Shown here one piece after another: positions 25,327 to 34,692 of a stretch of DNA of 64,000 nucleotides. Position 1 is the stretch's first letter. Each line of letters begins with the position of its first letter. The notes below the pieces were generated by a model. That model did no database searches, had not been told where the DNA came from, and saw only the letters and a list, made by a program, of their open reading frames with translations. The translations under genes were made by a program, and so were the position numbers. The stretch spans positions 310,001 to 374,000 of the forward strand of contig NZ_MVHC01000001.1 in assembly GCF_002086455.1 (NCBI RefSeq). Direction: 5' to 3'. The stretch is from Mycolicibacter algericus DSM 45454 (lineage in GTDB: Bacteria > Actinomycetota > Actinomycetes > Mycobacteriales > Mycobacteriaceae).

Positions 25327-26049
25327 CTATCCCAGCCGGCTCTGCAGCCGGCGAGCGGCGAAGTCGGCCCCCTGCTCGACCATCGTTGCGTCGTCGCCGG
25401 CGTAGCTGTCGTGCGCGGCGAAGCTCAGCCCCTCGGAGCAGACCGCATCCTCCGGCGCGCAGACCTGCAAGGTCTTGGCCTGGTAGGACGGACCGATCGC
25501 GATCGTGGGTTCCTTGAGGAACCTCATCGCCCGCTCGTTGGGCATCGCGAAAAGCACGACCGCGGCGACGTGTTCGGCGATATCGGGATCCAGCGGCTTG
25601 GGCACCGTCGCCGGGTCGACACCGTCGGGCACCTGCGCCGAGGTGACGAAGCCCATCACCGCGGCGCCCTGCGAATAGCCGCCGAGCACCATCTTGGTGC
25701 GCGGGCAGGAGGTGGCCCGCGAGACCACGTGCGCACCCGCGTCCCGGATGCCGTCGACGCCGGTGTCCCACTGGTCGTTGGCCGGGTAGTCGACCGCGTA
25801 GACCGACAACGGGTTGGGGGCCAGCCGCGTGCTCAGCGCGTTGACGAATGCCTGTCCGGTCGGTCCGACGCCGGGCGGCTCACCGGTTCCGCGGGCGAAC
25901 ACCAACTCGGTATCGGGGCACGGCTGGGCGTTCGCGGCGGGCACGCCGGGGGTGAAAAGGATTGCGGCACCGGCGGCAGATGCTGCCATCGCCAGCGGGC
26001 CGATGCGATAACGGAAGCCAAGCGCGGACATGTCGGTGTAGGTGCCCAC
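25327..26049 (-). CDS. Secreted cutinase family serine esterase
   Basis: 240 residues. A signal peptide ends near PAANAQ/PCP. The alpha/beta-hydrolase core has VFARGTGEPPG, the nucleophile Ser126 in GGYSQGAAV, and the acid/base pair in CAPEDAVCS and AAHDSY. Mycobacterial cutinase-like proteins hydrolyse lipid esters at the cell surface. GTG 26049 is preferred for the GGAG just upstream; ATG 26031 is possible. Its TAG stop is in the same reading frame as the downstream MFS gene with no recognisable start between them. Confidence 0.88.
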   Translation of the reverse strand: MGTYTDMSALGFRYRIGPLAMAASAAGAAILFTPGVPAANAQPCPDTELVFARGTGEPPGVGPTGQAFVNALSTRLAPNPLSVYAVDYPANDQWDTGVDGIRDAGAHVVSRATSCPRTKMVLGGYSQGAAVMGFVTSAQVPDGVDPATVPKPLDPDIAEHVAAVVLFAMPNERAMRFLKEPTIAIGPSYQAKTLQVCAPEDAVCSEGLSFAAHDSYAGDDATMVEQGADFAARRLQSRLG

Positions 26050-26201
26050 CGCGGCTCCGGCTCAAACCGCGAATCTCAATTTTTTCTTCCGCGCCCCGCT
26101 CTGGACAACGGCCTCCCACTTTGTTAAGACAAGAAGGTTAGGTGTGGTGTCTTCAGACTGTAGGGCAACCATCCGCGGCGTCTCATGACGCCGAGCGATG
26201 A

Positions 26202-27236
<1,035 letters not shown>

Positions 27237-27266
27237 CACTCGGGACGGCCCGGCCGGCCAGCGCGA

Positions 27267-27422
27267 TCAGTACCAGTAACGCCTGCCGCCGACCGGCCGG
27301 CCGACCGCCCCCAGCACCCAGAACACCACGCCGATCACCAACAGCACGATCCCGATCGCCCACAGCACGTACACGTCGAACACCAGCCCGATGATCAGCA
27401 GCAGCAGACCGAGTCCGATCAT
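27267..27422 (-). CDS. DUF6131 family small membrane protein
   Basis: 51 residues, two hydrophobic helices, starting MIGLGLLLLIIGLVF and ending GGRRYWY. A close paralogue is encoded at 6853-7008. Its ATG overlaps the stop of the hemerythrin gene by ATGA, so it shares that gene's SigF-type promoter. Function unknown. Confidence 0.85.
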   Translation of the reverse strand: MIGLGLLLLIIGLVFDVYVLWAIGIVLLVIGVVFWVLGAVGRPVGGRRYWY

Positions 27423-27982
27423 GAGTCGTACCCCAGAATCGCGTCGCGGGCGCGATCCACCATCGAGGCGAACGGCCCCACGAACGCATTGGCCGGTGCG
27501 CTCTCGACTCCCGGGTGCGGCCTGGTCGGCGCGATCGCCTCGGCGAGCTTGACCGCCCGCTCCAGCAACTGCAGTTCGGTGTCACCGAGTTCGGCACGCA
27601 GCCCGGCGAACTCGTCGCGCTCCTCGTGGCCGGCATGTTCGATGACGTCGTCGCGCAGCTCCCGTAGCTTCTCGGTGAAGAACTCCGAATCGACGTCGAC
27701 GTCCTCCAGCTCGCTCAGGGCCGTCTTGGCCTGCTTCTCCTCGGCCAGCCGCGCCTTGACCAGCTCGCGGCCGTTGTCGAGTTCATGGGCGGCCCGCGGG
27801 TGCACGATCTCCTCTTCGGCGGTCTCGTGCACGGCCAGCAGCCGACGCAACCGGACGAACGACTCCTCGCGCTCGCCACCGGCGGCCCGCAACGTCTCGT
27901 CGAAGAGCGTCTTGATCCGGTCGTGTTGGCCGGTCAGGAAATCGACCACGTCGACCGGAGTGTGCAGCGACGTCTGTGTCAT
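27419..27982 (-). CDS. Hemerythrin domain protein
   Basis: 187 residues, four-helix bundle with iron-ligand pattern: FLTGQHDRIKTLFDE, LLAVHETAEEEIVHPRA and DDVIEHAGHEERDEF, giving the histidine and carboxylate ligands of a di-iron centre. The C-terminal APTRPHPGVESAPANAFVGP is shared with the second hemerythrin at 41243-41827. Such proteins sense or bind O2, NO or peroxide. A SigF-type promoter begins 11 bases upstream. Confidence 0.88.
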   Translation of the reverse strand: MTQTSLHTPVDVVDFLTGQHDRIKTLFDETLRAAGGEREESFVRLRRLLAVHETAEEEIVHPRAAHELDNGRELVKARLAEEKQAKTALSELEDVDVDSEFFTEKLRELRDDVIEHAGHEERDEFAGLRAELGDTELQLLERAVKLAEAIAPTRPHPGVESAPANAFVGPFASMVDRARDAILGYDS

Positions 27983-27992
27983 GGCTACCGAT

Positions 27993-28016
27993 TACCCCGG
28001 CTCGGGAAGGGTAAAC
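27993..28016 (-). promoter_or_regulatory. Predicted SigF promoter of the hemerythrin/DUF6131 operon
   Basis: GTTT (28016-28013), a 15-base spacer and GGGTAA starting at 27997. It lies in the narrow gap between the decarboxylase stop and the hemerythrin start. Confidence 0.75.
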
Positions 28017-28018
28017 CC

Positions 28019-29488
28019 TCAGGCCACCACCCGGATGTGTTCGAGGGAGGGGTCGGCGGCGTCGGGCAACGCCATGCCGGCCGCCAGGCCGGACCGCAGA
28101 TAGTCGATGACGGCGGTGTCGAGTCGTTCGCCGGGCACCACGGCCGGCACGCCGGGCGGATACGGCGTGAGCTGTTCGGCCGCGATACGGCCGGCGGCCT
28201 GTGCTGCGGCGACCATCTCGGTGGGGCCGAAGAACGCGTCGCGGGGCAGTGCCACGCTCTCCAGTTGCATCTCCTCGGGCGAGGGCAGCCGGACCGGCGC
28301 CGCGGGATCGAAAGACGTTGCGGCGGCGCGCCACCCGCTCAGCGCATCCAGCAGCCGGTCGGTGCTGGCGCGGTCGTCGGCAAACGACATGGTGGCCAGG
28401 ATGCGACGGTGGTCGGCCAATCCCACGTCCAGGCAGCGCTGTTCGCGCAGCCAGTCCCTGGCCTGATACCCCGACGTGCCGGTCGCCGCGACGTCCACCA
28501 GCACCTGCAGCCGGTCCAGGTCGTGGGAGGCTTCGGCACCCAGCAGCACATCGTCGAGCACCTCGACGTCGGGCAGCTCGTCGATGCGCGCACGCACGTC
28601 ACGCGCCAAGGCCAGTGCGGCGTTTAGCATCTCGTGTCCGTGCTGCACCATCTGGCGCCGCCAGCCGTCCAGCGCCGCGTAGATCGGCACACTCGGGCTG
28701 GTGGTCATCAACAGGTCGGCGCAGGCGGTGAGCCGCTCGCGGTCGATGAGATCGCCCTGGATGTGGTACACCGAGCCCTGCTCGAACCCGGCGCCCATCT
28801 TGTGCACGCTGACCACGCAGACGTCGGCGCCGGCGTCCATCGCCCAGGTCGGCAGGCCGTCGTGGAAGGGCAGGTGCGCGCCCCAGGCTTCGTCGACGAT
28901 CAGCGGCTTGCCGCGCCGGTGACAGATCTCGGCGATGGCGGCCAGGTCCGCACAGGTGCCGTAGGGCGACGGGCTGACGATCAGCGCGCCGGCGGCATCG
29001 GGATGTTCCTCCCACGCCCCGGCGACCCGTTCGGGTGACGGCGGGTGGCTGAAATGTCGCTCGGCGTCCCAGCGCGGGGTGATCCAGCGCGGCTGGATGC
29101 CGGAGAAGATCAACCCGCCCACGATCGACTTGTGGCTGTCGCGCGGCAGCAGCAGCCCACCGGATGAGCCGCCCGCCACCGCCATCATCGCCGCGCGAAC
29201 GGAAAGCGAACTGCCGCAGGTGGAGAAGAACGCCATCTCGGCGCCGACCGCGTCGGCCATCAGCTGCTCGGCGCCGGTCAGCACCTCGCCGCGCGCCTGC
29301 CAGTCGTCCAGCCCGCCGCGGGCCAGCACGTCGGCGCGGAACAGGTCGTCCCCCAGCACATCACGCACCGACTGATCGGCACCGCGGCCTTGGCGGTGTC
29401 CCGGCGGGCTGAAGCCGTATCGGTCCTTGCGGTGATAGTCGGCCAGGGCTTCCAGCACGGGTGCCCGGCGGTGATCCATCTCGGCCAT
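28019..29488 (-). CDS. Orn/Lys/Arg decarboxylase-type PLP enzyme
   Basis: 489 residues, fold type I. The PLP lysine is in VCVVSVHKMGAGFEQGSV and the cofactor Asp in KPLIVDEAWGAHLPFH. The N-terminus has RYGFSPPGHRQGRG and the C-terminal domain ends YPPGVPAVVPGERL, as in the short basic amino acid decarboxylases without a wing domain. It would convert arginine, lysine or ornithine to a polyamine precursor and consume protons, useful in acid stress. The substrate is not determined by sequence. A SigF-type promoter precedes it. Confidence 0.87.
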   Translation of the reverse strand: MAEMDHRRAPVLEALADYHRKDRYGFSPPGHRQGRGADQSVRDVLGDDLFRADVLARGGLDDWQARGEVLTGAEQLMADAVGAEMAFFSTCGSSLSVRAAMMAVAGGSSGGLLLPRDSHKSIVGGLIFSGIQPRWITPRWDAERHFSHPPSPERVAGAWEEHPDAAGALIVSPSPYGTCADLAAIAEICHRRGKPLIVDEAWGAHLPFHDGLPTWAMDAGADVCVVSVHKMGAGFEQGSVYHIQGDLIDRERLTACADLLMTTSPSVPIYAALDGWRRQMVQHGHEMLNAALALARDVRARIDELPDVEVLDDVLLGAEASHDLDRLQVLVDVAATGTSGYQARDWLREQRCLDVGLADHRRILATMSFADDRASTDRLLDALSGWRAAATSFDPAAPVRLPSPEEMQLESVALPRDAFFGPTEMVAAAQAAGRIAAEQLTPYPPGVPAVVPGERLDTAVIDYLRSGLAAGMALPDAADPSLEHIRVVA

Positions 29489-29499
29489 ATCGGCTAGGC

Positions 29500-29525
29500 A
29501 TACCCACGACGATCATCGGGTAACC
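29500..29525 (-). promoter_or_regulatory. Predicted SigF promoter of the PLP decarboxylase
   Basis: GGTT (29525-29522), a 16-base spacer and GGGTAT (29505-29500), a near-consensus site 11 bases before the ATG. Confidence 0.75.
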
Positions 29526-29536
29526 GGACGCCGCTG

Positions 29537-29887
29537 CTAGCGCCGGAAGGCGATCACCAGCGCCAGCAGGTCGAGGCCCAACAGCACCCAGCCGGCCAGC
29601 GGGACCAGGAATCCGCGCCGCCGGCCCGCGGTCCAGAACGAGATCAGGATGGCCAGCGCGGCGATGACCGGCGCACCGTAATAGAAGATGCCGAACACCA
29701 CGCCGCTCGGGCCCAGGTCGGGGCACTCAGTGGTGCTGCAGGCGGCGGTGCTCATCACCGCCCCTGTCGCGACCACCATCACCAGGGCGGCCCCGGCGGC
29801 GGTCAACAGCGCCGTCACCCAGTTGACCCAGAGCCGAGCGCGATGGTTGTCGGTCTGGACCGGTACCGGCATCGGTTCTCCGGTCAC
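29537..29887 (-). CDS. Small integral membrane protein of unknown function
   Basis: 116 residues with three hydrophobic helices: WVTALLTAAGAALVMVVATGAV, IFYYGAPVIAALAILISFW and VPLAGWVLLGLDLLALVIAF. A loop with two cysteines (AACSTTECPD) sits between helices 1 and 2. The GTG start overlaps the stop of the DJ-1/PfpI gene by GTGA, so it is the second gene of that SigF-type operon. No family name recognised. Confidence 0.75.
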   Translation of the reverse strand: MTGEPMPVPVQTDNHRARLWVNWVTALLTAAGAALVMVVATGAVMSTAACSTTECPDLGPSGVVFGIFYYGAPVIAALAILISFWTAGRRRGFLVPLAGWVLLGLDLLALVIAFRR

Positions 29888-30453
29888 AGCGCCACCTTCC
29901 GCGATTCCAGCTCGCTGACCAACGCGTCGCAGAAGGCCGGCAGGTCGTCGGGCTTGCGGCTCGACAGCAGGATCGACGGGCCGCCGTCGCAGCGCACCAA
30001 CTGTTCGTCCACCCACTGGCCGCCGGCGTTGACGATGTCGGTGCGCAGGCTCGGCCACGACGTGAGTCGCCGCCCGGCCACCACGCCGGCCTCCACCAGG
30101 GTCCACGGGCCGTGGCAGATGACGGCGACCGGCTTGCCAGCATCGAAGAACTCCCGCACGAACGCGACCGCACGATGGTTGGTGCGCAACTGGTCGGGGT
30201 TGGCCACCCCGCCGGGCAGCACCAGCGCATCGAAGTCATCCGCCGAGACATCGTCGACCACCCGGTCCGCGTCGAATTGGTCGGCGCGGTCCAGGTGGTT
30301 GAACGCCTGAACCGGTCCGGTGGTCGTCGACACCAGCACCGGGGACGCCCCCGCCTTGGCGACCGCGCGCCACGGCTCGGTCAACTCGACCTGCTCCACA
30401 CCCTCGGGCGCCACCAGAAATGCGACGCGGCGCCCCTCTCGCGATCCGGACAT
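29884..30453 (-). CDS. DJ-1/PfpI family protein
   Basis: 189 residues of the class-I glutamine-amidotransferase-like fold. The nucleophile elbow is VICHGPW with Cys113 and His114, typical of the PfpI/YraA-type protein deglycase or stress protease group. Other landmarks are AFLVAPEGVEQVELTEPW and FDALVLPGGVANPDQLR. Expected role: repair or removal of damaged proteins under stress. The ATG at 30453 fits the family N-terminus; longer open sequence upstream is antisense to the lipoprotein gene. Confidence 0.88.
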   Translation of the reverse strand: MSGSREGRRVAFLVAPEGVEQVELTEPWRAVAKAGASPVLVSTTTGPVQAFNHLDRADQFDADRVVDDVSADDFDALVLPGGVANPDQLRTNHRAVAFVREFFDAGKPVAVICHGPWTLVEAGVVAGRRLTSWPSLRTDIVNAGGQWVDEQLVRCDGGPSILLSSRKPDDLPAFCDALVSELESRKVAL

Positions 30454-30518
30454 CGACCTCCCCCTTCCCTTCTTCGGGCCTTTCGGGCAGCTCATGCCCT
30501 TTTTGTGCTGGACATCCC

Positions 30519-30544
30519 ATACCCGATGCCCCACCCGCACAAAC
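30519..30544 (-). promoter_or_regulatory. Predicted SigF promoter of the DJ-1/PfpI operon
   Basis: GTTT (30544-30541), a 16-base spacer and GGGTAT (30524-30519), about 65 bases before the start. Confidence 0.7.
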
Positions 30545-30585
30545 GGCGCGGTGTAGCCGGCGGGTGACGGGGGTACCCCGCCGGA

Positions 30586-31623
30586 ATGATATGGCGGGGG
30601 TGGTACGGCGCTGCGGCTGTCGGTGTGCTGGTCTGCGCCGGCTGTTCGCTGCCGGGGCAGTCGCTGCAGAGCGCGCCCGTTGCCGCCGCCGTGCCGGTGC
30701 AGACACCGCTGCGCGACCCGGTGTGGTCCTATCGGACCGACTCGCTGATCGCGCTCACCGACGACGGGCGACTGGCCGCGGTCGACAATCCCGACCAGCC
30801 CGGCGCGGCCACCACCCGGTTGTCGGCGCCGCTGCACGCCGGGCGCAACGTGCAGATCAGCCGCGCCGACGACCGGACCGTGTTCGTACCCCAGCCGGGG
30901 CGTAACCGGGTCGCGGCGATCGAGCTGGCCGGCCTGCAGCAGATCGGCGACATCGACGCCGGACCGGCACCGGCCTACCTGTCCGAGGATTCGGGCATGC
31001 GGGTGCTGCTGGCGCTGTCCGCCGACGGAGCGACGGTGACCCCGGTCGAGGAGCACGGGCTGCGCCAACTGCCCGCCGCCCGGGTGGCCGCCGGCGCCAC
31101 CGGCGTCGTCGACGGCGCCAACCGCGGGCGTGCCATCGAATTCCACGTCTGGGGACCGCACGGAATCTCCCACTACAAGGGGACGTCATCGCCGCCGGAG
31201 CCCCGCGGCCGCTTCCACACCGCCGTCATGGCGGCCGCCGGTGACGGCACCGCGGCGAGCCGGATCTATCTCACCGACAGCCGTGGCGACACGCTCTACG
31301 CGGTCGAATCCGCCCGCGGCGGACACGGTTTGCAGGAGATCGGCCGCTCGCCGGTGTCCTCGCCGATCCGCTATCTGGGTTCCGACGACAACCGGGTGTA
31401 TGCCGCCACCGACACCGCCGTGACGGTGTTCGAGTCGGCGCCGTTCACCGGCTATCCACACGGCAGCATCCCGGTGCTGCGTGTCATCGACTACCGGGCC
31501 GGTCTACCGTCCGGGCCGGCCCGGTCCGCCCCTCTGTCCGGCATGGCGATCGGACCCGACCGCGTCTATCTGACCCTGCGGGGTCAGCCGGTCGTGGCCA
31601 GTGTCGCCAAACCCCGGCTGTGA
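30586..31623 (+). CDS. Lipoprotein with beta-propeller-like repeats
   Basis: 345 residues. The signal peptide ends in a lipobox VCAGC with Cys20 as acylation site. The exported part has repeated WSYRTDSLIALTDDGRLAAVD-like and NRVYAATDTAVTVFE-like strands, typical of a beta-propeller (quinoprotein or YncE type). No catalytic residues can be assigned. It is followed 15 bases on by a small gene with a good ribosome-binding site. Function unknown; surface-anchored. Confidence 0.75.
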   Translation: MIWRGWYGAAAVGVLVCAGCSLPGQSLQSAPVAAAVPVQTPLRDPVWSYRTDSLIALTDDGRLAAVDNPDQPGAATTRLSAPLHAGRNVQISRADDRTVFVPQPGRNRVAAIELAGLQQIGDIDAGPAPAYLSEDSGMRVLLALSADGATVTPVEEHGLRQLPAARVAAGATGVVDGANRGRAIEFHVWGPHGISHYKGTSSPPEPRGRFHTAVMAAAGDGTAASRIYLTDSRGDTLYAVESARGGHGLQEIGRSPVSSPIRYLGSDDNRVYAATDTAVTVFESAPFTGYPHGSIPVLRVIDYRAGLPSGPARSAPLSGMAIGPDRVYLTLRGQPVVASVAKPRL

Positions 31624-31638
31624 CGACGGGAGGTCCAC

Positions 31639-31935
31639 GTGAGCTCGATCGAGCGGATCCGCATCGACGACGATGTCGCGGTGCTCACCGAGCAGGTGCG
31701 CGCGTTGCGGGAACTGGGGCAACGCGCCCAGGTGCACGATTGGCACATCTACGACCTGAGTATCCGGTGGGGCACCGCGCTGGCCGGGCGACTGCGCCGG
31801 CTGGCGTACTACCACGACCGCGGCCTGCTCGACGACGACGCCGAGCGCCGTGTCGCGGCGGTGTGCGATGAGTTGCGCAGCGTGGCCGACCTGGTGGAGC
31901 GGTTCGACCTCGCCCGCCCGGACCTGCCCGCCTGA
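31639..31935 (+). CDS. Hypothetical helical protein
   Basis: 98 residues, all-helical, charged, no membrane segment: DVAVLTEQVRALRELGQRAQVHDWHIYDLSIRWG and VCDELRSVADLVERFDLA. The GTG start is supported by CGGGAGG seven bases upstream. Lies 15 bases after the lipoprotein gene and is probably co-transcribed. No family recognised. Confidence 0.7.
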   Translation: MSSIERIRIDDDVAVLTEQVRALRELGQRAQVHDWHIYDLSIRWGTALAGRLRRLAYYHDRGLLDDDAERRVAAVCDELRSVADLVERFDLARPDLPA

Positions 31936-31954
31936 CTGACGCCGCGGTCGTCGG

Positions 31955-32221
31955 CTAATCGAGAAATTCCTTGCGCCGCAACCGGATCGCGGTCCGCGGC
32001 TGCGAGCATGACGGGTTGCGGCAGTTCAGCGCGACCAGGTAGGCGTCGTCGTCCTCGTCGAGAAACAGAAACCCCAGGTACAGCGCCTGCCCCACCTCGA
32101 ACTCGGTGCCACCGCAGGCCGCGCAGTGTCCGCCGCGCACCCGTAGCAGGCCCGACACCCGTTCGCGGGCCGCGGCTTCGAGGTCGGTCAACTCGGGGCG
32201 GGCGGCGGTATCGGTGGTCAC
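31955..32221 (-). CDS. Zinc-ribbon hypothetical protein
   Basis: 88 residues. Four cysteines, C33, C36, C67 and C72, in CAAC and CRNPSC knuckles predict a bound metal ion. In between is a hydrophobic strand (ALYLGFLFLDEDDDAYLVAL). It starts at GTG two bases after the stop of the molybdopterin gene and ends the operon. Possibly a maturation or accessory factor of that enzyme; inference only. Confidence 0.72.
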   Translation of the reverse strand: MTTDTAARPELTDLEAAARERVSGLLRVRGGHCAACGGTEFEVGQALYLGFLFLDEDDDAYLVALNCRNPSCSQPRTAIRLRRKEFLD

Positions 32222-32223
32222 GG

Positions 32224-33708
32224 CTAGATCTCCCCGTCCATGCTGTAGTAGACGTTGTCCTCCCGCCATCCGCCCCGTCCCTTCCCGATGTGGGCATAGT
32301 CGTCGACGAACTCGATCTGGTTGATCCACTTGGCCATCTTGAACCCCACCTGCGTCTCGGCGCGCAACCGCAGCGGCGCACCGTGTTTGATCGGCAGCGG
32401 CCGGCCGTTCATCGCATACGCCAGCAGCATCTGCGGTTTGTGGGCCAGCTTCAGGTCGAACACCTCGTAGAACTGTCCGCCGCCGTGCGCGCTGGGCTCG
32501 TCGGTGCTGTTGTCCTGCATGGTCATAAAGCAGATGTAGCGGGCCTGCGGCAACGGTCGCACCAAATCCACCAGCGCGCCCAGTGGCACGCCGGTCCATT
32601 CGCCGATGGACGACCAGCCCTGCACGCAGTTGTGCAGCACCCGCTGGGTCTGCGGCGCGGCCAGGGCGCGCAGGCCGGCCAGATCCAGCGTCGCCGGTTG
32701 CTCCACCAGCCCACCGACCCGCAGGCGCCAATCGACGAAGTTGTGCACCGCCATCACCTTGTAGTTCTCAGCGGTCGGCGGTTTGCCGTTGACCCGGTGC
32801 TGGGCGGAGATCATCCGCGCCGGATAGTCCTGCCGAGAATCCAACCGGCGCAACAGGCCCCGGCGCGGCACGGCGATCACCGCGCCGAGCACCCGGCGCA
32901 CCGAGGCCGGGCTGCGCAGGCTCCACAGCGTCGCCGCGATGTGCACCGCCACGATCGCCGCGACGATCAACAGGGACAGTGCGGTCGCCCAGTAGGTGTT
33001 GCGGACCGACCCGAAGATCATCAATGCGCTGAGCCGGCCCCACCCCCAGCAGAACAGCATCGTCAGGTGGATCACGATGAACACCCCGAACGCGGCCAGA
33101 CCGAGGAAATGCAGGCTGCGGGCGGACTGCCGGCCACCGAACAGCCTGACGTAGCGGGGGAAGCGCGCCTCGATCGCCGGTGACTGCGCCGCGCCGGTGA
33201 GGATCTGGAACGGCGCCAGCAGGAATATCACCGCGGCGTAGGTGAGCTTCTGGATGGCGTCCAGCGGCTCGCCGGGCAGCAGCGGCGGCAGGTTGAAACT
33301 GAGATAGGTGACGATGTCGTTCCACGCGTCGGCGAAGATCGACCAGGAGTACGGCCAATAGCGGTGCCACTGTCCGGTCGCGAAAAGCAGGATGTAGTAC
33401 GACAGTCCGACCAGAATCCAGCCGATCACCGCGAAGAAGTGCCAGTGCCGCCCCATGCCCAGTTGGGCATGTCCGGGCAGCGCGATCACCGGGTGGTAGT
33501 CCTCCTCCTCATCCAAGGTGTCGTAGAGCTTGTCGGTGGGCATGACCTTGCGGGTGAACCGCGCCCACTCGGTCCCTGGTGCGCTGTCGTCGTGCCGGTA
33601 GAGCTTCGGATGGGTGGACAGGATCTCGATGCCACTGCGTATCAGCAGCGTCAGGAACAGCACGTTGAGCCAGTGCTCGACGCGCAGCCACGCCGGAAAG
33701 TCGAGCAT
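32224..33708 (-). CDS. Fused cytochrome b561-type membrane domain and molybdopterin oxidoreductase
   Basis: 494 residues. The N-terminal 300 residues hold about five membrane helices with haem-ligand-type histidines (EHWLNVLFLTLLIRSGIEIL; GRHWHFFAVIGWILVGLSYYILLF; SLHFLGLAAFGVFIVIHLTMLF). The C-terminal part is a sulfite-oxidase/YedY-type Moco domain with the molybdenum ligand Cys361 in VLHNCVQGWSS and GAPLRLRAETQVGFKMAKWI. The order in YedY/YedZ systems is two separate proteins, so this is a fusion. Its ATG shares one base with the stop of the upstream membrane protein (TGATG). Confidence 0.87.
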   Translation of the reverse strand: MLDFPAWLRVEHWLNVLFLTLLIRSGIEILSTHPKLYRHDDSAPGTEWARFTRKVMPTDKLYDTLDEEEDYHPVIALPGHAQLGMGRHWHFFAVIGWILVGLSYYILLFATGQWHRYWPYSWSIFADAWNDIVTYLSFNLPPLLPGEPLDAIQKLTYAAVIFLLAPFQILTGAAQSPAIEARFPRYVRLFGGRQSARSLHFLGLAAFGVFIVIHLTMLFCWGWGRLSALMIFGSVRNTYWATALSLLIVAAIVAVHIAATLWSLRSPASVRRVLGAVIAVPRRGLLRRLDSRQDYPARMISAQHRVNGKPPTAENYKVMAVHNFVDWRLRVGGLVEQPATLDLAGLRALAAPQTQRVLHNCVQGWSSIGEWTGVPLGALVDLVRPLPQARYICFMTMQDNSTDEPSAHGGGQFYEVFDLKLAHKPQMLLAYAMNGRPLPIKHGAPLRLRAETQVGFKMAKWINQIEFVDDYAHIGKGRGGWREDNVYYSMDGEI

Positions 33709-34136
33709 CAGTCGTACCAGGCCCTCCCCTGCCCGAAGGCGACGTTGACCCCGGACAGCACCGACAGGTGCAGCGCGAGGAAACCGCCCGCGCAGGCCAG
33801 CGCCACGCTGCCGGGCGCCAGATCCCACCGCCCGGTCACCGTCGGCAGACCGGGCAGGCTGACAAACCGGCTGACCAGGTAGCCGATCACGAATGCGCCG
33901 CAGCTGACGCTGCCGGCCAGCCACCCCAGCGCCGGCACCACGTCATCGACGTCGATCCAGGTGATGGCTGCGGCGGCGAGGCAGCCGACGATCATCGCGA
34001 CGCAGTACACCGCGAAGTATCCGGGCGGACTCGCCGACGTCGCCAACAGGTCGCCGTGGACGCCCGCCAGTCCCAGCAGCGCGACATCGGCGGCCAGCGT
34101 CACCACCCGGGGCAGGTTGAACGCGATACCGCACAT
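33708..34136 (-). CDS. Membrane protein of the molybdopterin enzyme operon
   Basis: 142 residues, four hydrophobic helices (VVTLAADVALLGLAGVHGDLL; YFAVYCVAMIVGCLAAAAITWI; LAGSVSCGAFVIGYLVSRF; SVALACAGGFLALHLSVLSGV). Located between the DUF1360 gene and the fused Moco enzyme and overlapping the latter. Perhaps an additional membrane subunit for electron transfer. No known family. Confidence 0.7.
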   Translation of the reverse strand: MCGIAFNLPRVVTLAADVALLGLAGVHGDLLATSASPPGYFAVYCVAMIVGCLAAAAITWIDVDDVVPALGWLAGSVSCGAFVIGYLVSRFVSLPGLPTVTGRWDLAPGSVALACAGGFLALHLSVLSGVNVAFGQGRAWYD

Positions 34137-34151
34137 GGACTCACTCCGGTC

Positions 34152-34689
34152 TCACTCCTGCGCGATCTGCTGCGCCTTCGCGTAGGCCAATTGCAGGAAA
34201 TCCGCGCCGGCCAGCGCGGTGAACGTGCCGGCGACCAGCCGGGTGAACCGCGGTGCGAACACCAGCCCGGCCACGAACGCGGTGACCGCCCACATGTCCA
34301 GGCAGAACGGGCAGGTCAACAACTCGCCGAGGCTGTGGCGCAGCTGACTGGAATGGCGGGTCTCCTCCATCACCTCGGCGGGGCCCCCGGTGCCCGCATA
34401 GTGGGCGAACGGCGCCCGCAGCGGGCTGGTCACCGCGTCCTTGGTGAGCGTGCGGGACAGTTTGTGAGCGCCGAGGGTCACCGTCAGCAGGTCGCCGGCC
34501 GCCCACCGTTGCGGCAACCGGCGGCCGGTGGCCGCGGCGGCCACGGTTACCGCCGCGACCAACCCGCCGTACACCAGCAACACCAGCGCGTATCCCCCCC
34601 AGCGGCCGCGGGTCGTCGCCGCGGTAGGCGTCGGCTTCCCGTTTGGCCGCATCGGCGATGGCGTTACCGGCTCCGGTCGATTGAGCCAT
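34152..34689 (-). CDS. DUF1360 membrane protein (frame-shifted in a G7 tract)
   Basis: Two overlapping frames each hold half of one DUF1360 protein. From the ATG at 34689 comes MAQSTGAGNAIADAAKREADAYRG DDPRPLGG; in the next frame GGYALVLLVYGG leads to HKLSRTLTKDAVTSPLRAPF and LLTCPFCLDMWAV, the DUF1360 core. They join if the seven-base G run (34594-34600, C on the plus strand) is six bases long, giving 178 residues. The longer single frame from 34652 lacks the family N-terminus. True mutation, phase variation or base-calling error cannot be separated here. Function unknown. Confidence 0.75.
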
Positions 34690-34692
34690 TAC

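Noticed and set aside
30454..31173. Upstream extension of the DJ-1/PfpI protein
   Set aside because: Antisense to the lipoprotein gene; the SigF-type promoter and family start lie at 30544 and 30453.
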